From positions 1 through 64,000 of the forward strand of contig NZ_JAAGRY010000004.1 of assembly GCF_015707995.1 (NCBI RefSeq): DNA of 64,000 nucleotides, given 5' to 3'. Below the pieces are notes generated by a model, which was not told the DNA's origin, did not search any database, and saw only the letters and a list, made by a program, of their open reading frames with translations. The first letter of the stretch is position 1, and every line of letters starts with the position of its first letter. Position numbers and translations under genes: made by a program. Shown here in pieces: positions 7,940-14,421 of the stretch. The stretch is from Microbacterium paulum (lineage in GTDB: Bacteria > Actinomycetota > Actinomycetes > Actinomycetales > Microbacteriaceae).

Positions 7940-8172
7940 TGTTCGGGCCCTTCTGCAGCCGCCGTGGATGGCCTCGGCACCATGTCTGCCTTGCCGACCA
8001 TCCATCCCCGGCATCTCGTGCGCGGGGCGATGTTATGCGGCGCTAGTAGGTAGGTGGACGCCATGCGCAGGGCGGTCATATCGGCGTTCCACATCGCTGC
8101 GGTGTTGCGGCCGCACTCGGGGCAGATGGCGCGCTCTGCGCGGCTGCGGACGGCGCCGCGCCGGCCGCTCAT
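7936..8172 (-). CDS. Small protein with single CxxC
   Basis: 78 residues, MSGRRGAVRSRAERAICPEC and so on, with one CPEC pair and a following GRNTAAMW; a possible half zinc site needing dimerisation. Coupled by ATGA overlaps to genes on both sides, which supports it being real. Function unknown. Confidence 0.5.
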   Translation of the reverse strand: MSGRRGAVRSRAERAICPECGRNTAAMWNADMTALRMASTYLLAPHNIAPRTRCRGWMVGKADMVPRPSTAAAEGPEQ

Positions 8173-8426
8173 GAACGCCCACTTTCGGTATCGACGCGCT
8201 TCACGCGAGTGACGCTGTCGAGCTTCCGCTCGATGTGAACGAACGCTCTCTGCAGGCAGGATTCTCGCCCTCTGGCGGCTCCGCGCTGTTGCTCGTTCAT
8301 CGGCACTTCCATTCGCGCGCTTAGGACGTTGACATCGGAATAACTAGACACCCTATCGTCGTCCACCGACAGTCCCGGCGGCGATACACGCTCCCGAACA
8401 CCATCCTCCTGCTTCTGTACCTTCAT
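8169..8426 (-). CDS. Hypothetical protein (85 aa)
   Basis: Begins MKVQKQEDGVRERVSPPG at 8426; a later ATG (MEVPMNEQQ) is also possible. Charged, helical C-terminal half (LQRAFVHIERKLDSVTRVKR). First gene of a three-gene leftward set ending in the HA-repeat protein, divergent from the gene at 8479. Weak codon and family support. Confidence 0.4.
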   Translation of the reverse strand: MKVQKQEDGVRERVSPPGLSVDDDRVSSYSDVNVLSARMEVPMNEQQRGAARGRESCLQRAFVHIERKLDSVTRVKRVDTESGRS

Positions 8427-8441
8427 GTCCGAAGTAGATGC

Positions 8442-8470
8442 TACTTTGTACCTGTCAGGGATACGAACAG
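8442..8470 (+). promoter_or_regulatory. Leader element A2 (GTAACTGTCAGGGATAC family)
   Basis: TACTTTGTACCTGTCAGGG followed by ATACGAACAG, ending at the GGAG ribosome site of the gene at 8479. It shares GT-ACCTGTCAGGGATAC with the copies at 1422 and 20054. The inverted arm is weaker here (GTACCTGT / GAACAGG). Confidence 0.5.
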
Positions 8471-8478
8471 GAGTGATC

Positions 8479-8685
8479 ATGCGTCGAGCCAGTATCGGAA
8501 GCATCCGCACCACAGTCAGCACTGCCGCCGACACCCAGTACGAGAGCAACCAAGCACTCGCCCGCCGCGAGGAGGAGCTCGATGGCTACGCCGCCGACGG
8601 GTACACGCTCGTCAGCACCATCTCAATCACTGCAGCCGACCGCGCGATCATCGTCGACACCCTGCAGCGCATCACGGAAGGCTGA
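8479..8685 (+). CDS. Small hypothetical protein (68 aa)
   Basis: MRRASIGSIRTTVSTAADTQ and on to VDTLQRITEG; a helical, mixed-charge protein. The ATG at 8479 follows ACAGGAG and leader element A2, so earlier in-frame starts are rejected. It ends 3 bases before the GTG of the Mom-like gene and should be cotranscribed. In phage Mu, mom has a small companion (Com) that controls translation, but no Com-type zinc motif is visible here. Confidence 0.6.
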   Translation: MRRASIGSIRTTVSTAADTQYESNQALARREEELDGYAADGYTLVSTISITAADRAIIVDTLQRITEG

Positions 8686-8688
8686 GCC

Positions 8689-9720
8689 GTGGCGGCCACT
8701 TGGGGCGGAGTCACAACCGTGCAGCCACCGCCTTTGACGAACCCGTCAAGCCCCTACTGCCAGCGGTGGGCAGGTGGTCGGCACAGTTGGCGGCACGTGA
8801 GCGAAGGAGGGTTCGATGCCTCACAGTTCGAGGTGCGACCGATTCCCGAATCCCTCGCCCGCTTGATTGTCGCCAGGCACCACTACGCCGGAACGCTGCC
8901 GGCAACACGGTTCTCCTGGGGGATGCTCACCCGAGACGAACGTCTGATCGATGACTCCACGCCACAGGTCGACGGCCTGGGGCTAGTCGGCGTCGCCTGC
9001 TTGAGCGTGCCCATGGCCGCATCCGTTCTGTCCAACGTTTTCCCGCAGCTGGAGCCCTTCACAGAGTCGCTCGAGCTCGGCCGACTCGTCCTCACCGACC
9101 CCGTTCCTGCCAATGCCGAGAGCTGGTTCCTAACCCGGGTGTGGCAGCAAGCGGCCGCGACAGGCCTGCGCGGCATCGTCTCCTTCGCTGATCCCCTCCC
9201 TCGCCACCGCGTGGCCGCAGTCACCCTGCCAGATGGAAGCGTGACCGAGTCGGTCGAGATCTTGAGTCCCGGCCATGTGGGCTCGTGCTACCAGGGCGCC
9301 GGCGCGATCGCCTGTGGCCGATCCACCGCACGCACCCTCATCTACCTCCCCCGCTACGGCACCGTGCTGTCCGAGCGAACGCTGTCGAAGATCCGCCAAC
9401 AGGAGAGCGGCAGCGCAGCGGCGGAGAAGCGGCTGGTCAGCCTCGGCGCCTCTCCGAGACGCCGAGGCCAGGATCCTCTGACCTGGCTGCGGTCCGCACT
9501 GGACGACGTCGGCGCGACACGTCTACGCCATCCGGGAAATTTCCGATACGCGTGGCCCATCGGGCCCCGCCGACAGCAACAGCGATCAGCGATCGCCATT
9601 GCCACCACCCCCTACCCGAAGGCCGCCACCCACCGGCTCGCTTCACCACTCAGCAGCTCGCTTCACCACTCAGCAGCTCGCTCACCACTCAGCAGCTCGC
9701 TCACCACTCGTCACCACTGA
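8689..9720 (+). CDS. Mom-like DNA adenine modification protein (GNAT-related)
   Basis: 343 residues from a GTG. Diagnostic stretches are ARHHYAGTLPATRFSWGM, GLVGVACLSVP, LELGRLVLTDPVPANAESWF, GIVSFADPLPR, GHVGSCYQGAGA, and RHPGNFRYAWPIG. This order matches the actinobacterial Mom-type family, GNAT-fold proteins that in phage Mu convert adenine in DNA to a carbamoylmethyl form and block many restriction enzymes. The last ~30 residues are encoded by a tandem repeat and look like a recent read-through tail after YPKAATHR. Family call is from remembered motif order; modification chemistry here is untested. Confidence 0.75.
   Translation: MAATWGGVTTVQPPPLTNPSSPYCQRWAGGRHSWRHVSEGGFDASQFEVRPIPESLARLIVARHHYAGTLPATRFSWGMLTRDERLIDDSTPQVDGLGLVGVACLSVPMAASVLSNVFPQLEPFTESLELGRLVLTDPVPANAESWFLTRVWQQAAATGLRGIVSFADPLPRHRVAAVTLPDGSVTESVEILSPGHVGSCYQGAGAIACGRSTARTLIYLPRYGTVLSERTLSKIRQQESGSAAAEKRLVSLGASPRRRGQDPLTWLRSALDDVGATRLRHPGNFRYAWPIGPRRQQQRSAIAIATTPYPKAATHRLASPLSSSLHHSAARSPLSSSLTTRHH
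9637..9715 (+). repeat. Four tandem ~20-bp repeats at the 3' end of the Mom-like gene
   Basis: Units of CTCGCTTCACCACTCAGCAG start at 9637 and 9657. A 19-bp variant missing one T starts at 9677, and a truncated unit starts at 9696. They encode the serine-rich tail of the Mom-like protein up to its stop. The one-base deletion in the later units changes reading frame within the array, typical of slippage. Confidence 0.8.
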
Positions 9721-9761
9721 TCGGCGCCGACCATGCGCTGGCATCACCGGACGCAGGGTCT

Positions 9762-9800
9762 TTTGTCGACCGACACCATCCAGTTCCACCCCTTGTTGGT
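9762..9800 (+). promoter_or_regulatory. Conjugation-regulon promoter element B3
   Basis: TTTGTCGAC (9762-9770), 19 bases, then CCCTTGTTGGT (9790-9800). It lies 71 bases before the ATG at 9872, in the 150-base gap after the Mom-like gene. It matches the consensus upstream box perfectly. Confidence 0.65.
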
Positions 9801-9871
9801 AGAGGCAGCCGCCCATCGAAACCCGAAGCGACCGACCCGTGCTCGGCCCACACGAACGGTAGGAGTCTGTG

Positions 9872-10324
9872 ATGGAGAAGGACGATCTGCTGAAGCTGAC
9901 GGCGTGGCCGGAGCGTGAGGAGGACGCTACGGCCGATGCCCTGATCGTGCACGGCGCGCGCCTCGCGATGGGGTGGTCCGCCGAGACACGACCGCTCTCA
10001 GCGCGCGTCTTCCGGATGTCGAAGGACGACCCGGAGTACCAGGACGCGATGCGCCGCTACCTCGACGCCATGACAGCGATGATCGCTGAGGCGCAGGTCA
10101 CGGCGGCGCTCGTCGCGATCCAGGAGGTGTCGCGCGAGCAGGCGAACGACGTCGCACGCCGACTCTGGCACTTCACCGAGGACGGCGGTCTGCTGCACGA
10201 GCTGATGTTCGACTACCTCGACGCTCGCGGCATCCCGTCTGAGCAGGTGTGGGAAGCGGCAGAGGCCTTCACCGCGTCGGAGCACGGTTCGGTCGATCCG
10301 TCGCCGGTGGATCCCGAGCACTGA
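9872..10324 (+). CDS. Hypothetical helical protein (150 aa)
   Basis: MEKDDLLKLTAWPEREEDAT onward; largely helical and acidic, with EVSREQANDVARRLWHFTED in the middle. The ATG at 9872 has TAGGAG seven bases upstream; an overlapping GTG at 9869 would add one residue. Preceded by regulon element B3 and followed after 19 bases by the repeat-coded gene. Family not recognised. Confidence 0.65.
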   Translation: MEKDDLLKLTAWPEREEDATADALIVHGARLAMGWSAETRPLSARVFRMSKDDPEYQDAMRRYLDAMTAMIAEAQVTAALVAIQEVSREQANDVARRLWHFTEDGGLLHELMFDYLDARGIPSEQVWEAAEAFTASEHGSVDPSPVDPEH

Positions 10325-10343
10325 CAGACAAAGGAGACTAGAG

Positions 10344-10853
10344 ATGACCATCGACGAAAAGACCACGTACACGGCGACTTCTCTGCCGGGCGCCCAGCCG
10401 CGTGAAACCCGCGAGGAGGCTGAAGCGGACGAGGCCCGCGGCGTCGAGCTGGCGGAGTACCTGGCCGTCCTCCCGACACTCACCGAAGAGCAGTGGGCGC
10501 GGGGTGCGGTGTGGGTTGAGGCGCGGGGTGCGGCGTGGGTTGAGGCGTGGGATGCGGCGCGGGATGCGGCGCGGGTTGAGGCGCGGGTTGAGGCGTGGGA
10601 TGCGGCGCGGGTTGAGGTGCGGGATACGGCGCGGGATACGGCGTGGGATACGGCGCGGGATACGGCGCGGGTTGAGGCGTGGGATGCGGCGTGGCGTGCG
10701 GGTGCGGCGTGGGATGCGGCGTGGGATGCGGCGTGCGCGATCATCGCCCGCGACCTCATCACTCCCGTCCAGTTCGATACCCTCACCGCGCCGATGCGTG
10801 CCGCCGGGGTCAACTTTGACGCGCTCGCAAACCACGAGGACGGGAGTAAGTGA
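10344..10853 (+). CDS. Tetrapeptide-repeat protein (AWDA/ARVE/ARDT)
   Basis: 169 residues. Residues ~52-131 are a run of four-residue units A-(W/R)-(D/V)-(A/T/E), encoded by 12-bp DNA units. The flanks are unique: an N-terminal region MTIDEKTTYTATSLPGAQPR and a C-terminal AIIARDLITPVQFDTLTAPM that looks globular. The repeat would form a long alternating hydrophobic/charged helix. AAGGAG precedes the ATG. Similar AWDAA-rich proteins occur in actinophages without known role. Its stop overlaps the next start (TGATG). Confidence 0.7.
   Translation: MTIDEKTTYTATSLPGAQPRETREEAEADEARGVELAEYLAVLPTLTEEQWARGAVWVEARGAAWVEAWDAARDAARVEARVEAWDAARVEVRDTARDTAWDTARDTARVEAWDAAWRAGAAWDAAWDAACAIIARDLITPVQFDTLTAPMRAAGVNFDALANHEDGSK
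10497..10735 (+). repeat. Array of ~20 tandem 12-bp coding repeats
   Basis: Units such as GCGTGGGATGCG, GCGCGGGTTGAG and GCGCGGGATACG follow each other in frame, each coding four residues. Sub-blocks (for example the GATACG units at about 10,620-10,670) indicate local duplication. Length variation by unequal exchange is expected. Confidence 0.9.
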
Positions 10854-11149
10854 TGCCCGCACGGCCTATCGAGACGTTCCAGAGTGAGGGCTGGTATCGC
10901 CCCAGTGGCGCGCGGTCGGAGCACTACTTCCGCCCTTCCGACCGCATGAGCGCACGTCTTGGCACGCCGTCGCTTGAAGCGATCTGCGCGCCGAAGAACG
11001 GGTTGGGTTACGGCAGCGGCGAGGGCATCCGGCCGTGGCTGGAATCCACCGCGAGGGGCCGCGTGTGCAAGCAGTGCGCGCAGATTCAGGAGGCCGCACT
11101 GTTCGCCGAAGGTGACTGGTTCGGTTCGGGAGGTTCGGAGCATGCCTGA
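10853..11149 (+). CDS. Hypothetical protein (98 aa) with one CxxC
   Basis: MPARPIETFQSEGWYRPSGA and on, with VCKQCAQIQEAALF near the C-terminus; a single CxxC. Start overlaps the upstream stop (TGATG) and its stop is overlapped by the next gene, so it belongs to the operon running from 9872 to the C5 methyltransferase. No family recognised. Confidence 0.6.
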   Translation: MPARPIETFQSEGWYRPSGARSEHYFRPSDRMSARLGTPSLEAICAPKNGLGYGSGEGIRPWLESTARGRVCKQCAQIQEAALFAEGDWFGSGGSEHA

Positions 11150-11744
11150 CGGAAGCCCCATCGACCAGTGGTGGAAGTCTCACCGACCGGCGCGCTCGAC
11201 CTCGGCGTCGAAGCGCGTGTGCGCAGCGAACCGCTACGGCGTCGCCTACTGCGGCACGAGCCGCAACGCGGGCATCTCCACCAACCCCACATCCGTGACG
11301 TGCGCCGACTGCCAGGCCGCGATCGCCGCGGATCAGAGTTCGGCCGCTCCGTCGCCCCCCCAACACCGTCGGGAACGAGTGATGCCGATCACCCAACCGA
11401 TCCCTCGCCCGACAACGCGGGCCGAGTACGAGGCCGCGAAGCCGTCCATGATCGACACCCACGGCCGCCCCCTCGTGATCACCATGTGCAGCGCCTGCAA
11501 GGTCGAGCACTTCACGGTTGAGCCATGCCTGTCCATGGTGCCGTGCCCGCGCTGCGGATCCACTCGGTCACGCTGCTTGCGACCGTCCGAGCACGAAGCC
11601 GCAGAGTGGCACGCGGAGCGCATCGAAGCCTTCGACCAGCTGCGCGATCGCCTCGAGGACCAAGGGATCGCACAAGTCGCCAAGTGGGCTGAGCACGCAT
11701 CACTCGCGATCGCCGCATGCGGTGGCGCGGAGGGGCAATCATGA
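11142..11744 (+). CDS. Putative zinc-binding protein (200 aa)
   Basis: Contains two cysteine clusters. The first, ~residues 23-52, has CAANRYGVAYC and CADC. The second, ~115-142, has CSACKVEHFTVEPC and CPRCGSTRSRC. Both look like small zinc ribbons. A long acidic helix follows (HEAAEWHAERIEAFDQLRDR). The ATG at 11142 lies inside the upstream stop region. An internal ATG at 11381 (MPITQPIPRPTT) could mark a second domain or start. Lies directly before the C5 methyltransferase with ATGA overlap. Function unknown; nucleic-acid binding is plausible. Confidence 0.6.
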   Translation: MPDGSPIDQWWKSHRPARSTSASKRVCAANRYGVAYCGTSRNAGISTNPTSVTCADCQAAIAADQSSAAPSPPQHRRERVMPITQPIPRPTTRAEYEAAKPSMIDTHGRPLVITMCSACKVEHFTVEPCLSMVPCPRCGSTRSRCLRPSEHEAAEWHAERIEAFDQLRDRLEDQGIAQVAKWAEHASLAIAACGGAEGQS

Positions 11745-13510
11745 CGCCGCGGATCGGCACGTCAGAGCCCACGATGAGCGACTTCTATTGCGGGGCGGGG
11801 GGCTCGTCGACGGGTGGCGTCGCAGCAGGGGTGCGAGTGCGCATGGCAGTGAACCACTGGGATCTCGCAATCGAGACGCACAACACGAACCACCCGGACA
11901 CGGATCACGACAAGGCCGACGTCAACAAGGCCGACCCGCGCCGCTACCCACGCACGACGATCGGCTGGTTCTCCCCGGAGTGCACCTACTGGTCGCAGGC
12001 GCGCGGCGAGAAGCTCCCCGACGGGCAGCTCGCGTGGGACTTCTTCGGCGACTCGCTCCCGAACGAGGCGGCAGACCGCTCCCGGATGGGCATGTGGGAC
12101 GTCCCGAGGTTCGCCGCGCACCACCTCTACGACATCGTGATCGTCGAGAACGTGCCCCGCGTCGTGAAGGGCGTGCACTGGAACCGCTGGCTGACGTCGA
12201 TGCACGACCTCGGCTACCTGCACGAGGTGGTCTGGCTGAACTCGATGCACGCCCAGGCCCTCGGGGACGGCGCCCCGCAGTCCCGCGACCGCGTCTACAT
12301 CGTGTTCTGGCGCGCCGGTAACCCGCGCCCCGCGTTCGAGAAGTGGCTGCGCCCCGCGGCGATCTGCCCTGAGCACGGCCTGATCCAATCCGTGCAGGTC
12401 TTCAAGCCGAAGGGCTCCCCGATGAAGACGTACGGCGCGCAGTACACGCTGCGCTGCCCGCACCCGTCTTGCAACACCGAAGTGTTCCCCACGGTGGCCG
12501 GCGCGGACACGATCATCGACTGGTCGCGCCGCGGCACCCGCATCGGCGACCGGAAGGCGCTCGGGATGCGGGAGCTCGAGGAGAAGACGATGCTCCGCAC
12601 CTTCCACGGCGTCAAGCGGCACTGGGCGCCGATGGTGATCGAAGCCGCCGGCAACACGTACGACGCGGCGTCGCCCCGCCACCCCCAGCACGGCAACCCC
12701 GACGCCTACTACCGGGCGTGGCCCGTCGACGAGCCACTGCGCACCCTCCACACAACCGCGTCGAAGGGCCTCATTGTCCGAGGTGAAGGGAACACCACAC
12801 CGGCCCGGCCAACGGACTGCCCGATCGGGTCGATCACCGCCGCCGGGTCGCAGTTCCTCGCGACGCCGCCGCTGATCGTGAACAACGTCTCGGGGGCGGA
12901 CCTGTCCCGCACGCGCCGGGCGTCGGACCCGCTGCCCTCGCTGGTCGCCGGCGGGAACCACGCCGCGCTGCTCGTGCCGGTCGAGGGCCGTGACGGGAAG
13001 ACTGCTCGCCGGGCCGCGGACCCGCTGCGTACCCAGTCGACGCGCAACGAGACGGGCATCCTGGTGCCGCTGCGGAACCACGGAGTCGCGAAGTCCACGA
13101 GATCGCCGATCGACACGGTCGCGGCATCCGGTAACCACCACGCGCTGCTGATGCGAAACAACGGCGGACCGGAGAAGTCCGCGTGGCAGACGACCCCCGC
13201 ATCCGAGCCGCTGCGTACTCTCACGACCGCGGGACACCAATCTCTCATCGAGACCGATGCGCTGCCCGAACCTGCATCGACGCTCACCGATGACGAGATC
13301 TGGCAGATGGTCTACGACGCCGAGTTCCGGATGCTCGAACCGGACGAGGTGAAGTGCGGGATGGCGTTCCCGACGTCGTATGTCCTCCTCGGCAACAAGC
13401 GGGAGCGGGTCCGCCTGGCCGGGAACGCGGTCACCCCGAACGCCGCGCGCGACATCATCGCCGCGTGCATGGAATCTCTCGGGTACGACAGCTGGGCGCT
13501 CGCGGCTTGA
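11741..13510 (+). CDS. DNA (cytosine-5) methyltransferase
   Basis: 589 residues with the ordered C5-methylase motifs. Motif I is SDFYCGAGGSSTGG (13-26); motif IV SPECTYWSQ has catalytic Cys81; motif VI is ENVPR (~136-140); motif VIII is QSRDRVYIVF (~178). Motif IX/X is LLGNKRERVRLAGNAVTPN near the end. The ~330 residues between VIII and IX are unusually long and hold at least four related segments (DEPLRTLHTTA, ASDPLPSLVAGGNHAAL, AADPLRTQSTRNE, ASEPLRTLTTAG), as in actinophage methylases. No restriction endonuclease is adjacent, so it probably protects plasmid DNA as an orphan. Confidence 0.9.
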   Translation: MTPRIGTSEPTMSDFYCGAGGSSTGGVAAGVRVRMAVNHWDLAIETHNTNHPDTDHDKADVNKADPRRYPRTTIGWFSPECTYWSQARGEKLPDGQLAWDFFGDSLPNEAADRSRMGMWDVPRFAAHHLYDIVIVENVPRVVKGVHWNRWLTSMHDLGYLHEVVWLNSMHAQALGDGAPQSRDRVYIVFWRAGNPRPAFEKWLRPAAICPEHGLIQSVQVFKPKGSPMKTYGAQYTLRCPHPSCNTEVFPTVAGADTIIDWSRRGTRIGDRKALGMRELEEKTMLRTFHGVKRHWAPMVIEAAGNTYDAASPRHPQHGNPDAYYRAWPVDEPLRTLHTTASKGLIVRGEGNTTPARPTDCPIGSITAAGSQFLATPPLIVNNVSGADLSRTRRASDPLPSLVAGGNHAALLVPVEGRDGKTARRAADPLRTQSTRNETGILVPLRNHGVAKSTRSPIDTVAASGNHHALLMRNNGGPEKSAWQTTPASEPLRTLTTAGHQSLIETDALPEPASTLTDDEIWQMVYDAEFRMLEPDEVKCGMAFPTSYVLLGNKRERVRLAGNAVTPNAARDIIAACMESLGYDSWALAA

Positions 13511-13516
13511 TCTCGA

Positions 13517-13708
13517 TCAACGAGACGGAGCGGTCTCGTCAGCGGATGCTTGGTGGCTAACGCGCCGGATGATGAGGTAGGCGATGCCGAGAAGGGTGCT
13601 CAGGAACAGGCCGACGTAGACGAGCCTGAGCGTCCCGCCCTCGTCGTCTTGACGCATCCGCAGAGGGATGCCGACCCCGATCATGATGGCTCCGGCGAGG
13701 GCGATCAC
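13517..13708 (-). CDS. Small two-TM membrane protein
   Basis: 63 residues from a GTG at 13708: hydrophobic IALAGAIMIGVGIPL, a charged turn RMRQDDEGGTLRL, hydrophobic VYVGLFLSTLLGIAYLII, and a basic tail. Last gene of the leftward operon that starts at 18,221, converging on the methyltransferase six bases away. No ATG is available in frame before the upstream stop. Function unknown. Confidence 0.5.
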   Translation of the reverse strand: MIALAGAIMIGVGIPLRMRQDDEGGTLRLVYVGLFLSTLLGIAYLIIRRVSHQASADETAPSR

Positions 13709-13750
13709 GATCGGCGCGATCGCGGCCAGTTGAGCATTGAGGTCTACGTG

Positions 13751-14068
13751 TCAGACGACCTCGAGGTCGAGGTCGATCAACCTGACCTCTAGGTCAGGAA
13801 TCGTCTGCGCGGGGTGGCATCGGGTCGCGCGCACCGCCGTCACGGTGACGGTGTCTCCCTTGCGCACGGCGACCCGGATCAGCTCTGCTTGCGAGCCGGA
13901 GGCGTGGACGTTGTAGGCGCCGTCCGGACCGTCGATGCGAAAGCTGACTCGCGCGGTGCGATCAGAGATGCGTCGAGTCAGCGTGAGAGGCGAGCGCACG
14001 GTTCCCGTGACGGTCACCGAGGCGGACTCTTCAGCGTCTGGGGCAGGCGCGGTCTGGGTGGTGTTCAT
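13751..14068 (-). CDS. OB-fold-like (SSB-like) protein, 105 aa
   Basis: After a flexible acidic N-terminus (MNTTQTAPAPDAEESA) the protein is a run of strands: VTVTGTVRSPLTLT, RTARVSFRIDG, YNVHASG, then a helix and GDTVTVTAVRATRC. This pattern fits a small OB barrel of the single-strand-binding kind, though key aromatic residues cannot be assigned with confidence. The ATG at 14068 has GGAGGAG upstream on the minus strand and overlaps the previous gene's stop. Cotranscribed with the 935-aa protein. Confidence 0.6.
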   Translation of the reverse strand: MNTTQTAPAPDAEESASVTVTGTVRSPLTLTRRISDRTARVSFRIDGPDGAYNVHASGSQAELIRVAVRKGDTVTVTAVRATRCHPAQTIPDLEVRLIDLDLEVV

Positions 14069-14421
14069 TTCTCCTCCTGATACCGATCGGCTGGCGCGCC
14101 GAGTAGAGCGCGCCGGAGCACGAGGTCGGCGTCGACGGCGCATCCGGCGCCGAGGTGGTCTCCGACCATCGCTGCCGCGCAGCAGAGCTCGCCCTCGTCG
14201 TGCAGCGCGGCGAGCGCGGCGAGGATGTTGGTGAAGGTGATCGTGGTGGTGCCTTCGGTTTCGTCGGGGCGGTGGAGGTAGTGCGTCACCGTGACGTGTT
14301 CGTGGTCGAGGTCGGTTTCGGTGGCGATCAGCCACGGCGAGGTGCGCCCGTCGAGAAGGTCGATGAGGTCGACGATCTGGTCGTCGGAGATCTGCTTGGT
14401 GAAGGTCAGGGGGTAGTTCAT
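14065..14421 (-). CDS. Hypothetical protein (118 aa)
   Basis: MNYPLTFTKQISDDQIVDLI and on: an N-terminal helix-strand region with a DLLDGRTSPWLIATETDLD segment, then a beta pair HVTVTHYLHR / GTTTITFTNIL, then a helix. Resembles small actinophage proteins of unknown role. ATGA overlaps at both ends place it firmly in the operon. Confidence 0.65.
   Translation of the reverse strand: MNYPLTFTKQISDDQIVDLIDLLDGRTSPWLIATETDLDHEHVTVTHYLHRPDETEGTTTITFTNILAALAALHDEGELCCAAAMVGDHLGAGCAVDADLVLRRALLGAPADRYQEEK

Noticed and set aside
9637-9715. Short regular repeats considered as a CRISPR array
   Set aside because: Units are directly adjacent without spacers and lie in a coding end; no cas genes.
9998-11161. 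387-codon minus-strand frame rich in ASHAASHA/STRAASR repeats
   Set aside because: Its repeats are only the antisense reading of the 12-bp coding array at 10497-10735.
11762-13240. Minus-strand frame across the C5 methyltransferase
   Set aside because: The plus strand carries all methylase motifs in order; this is a shadow.
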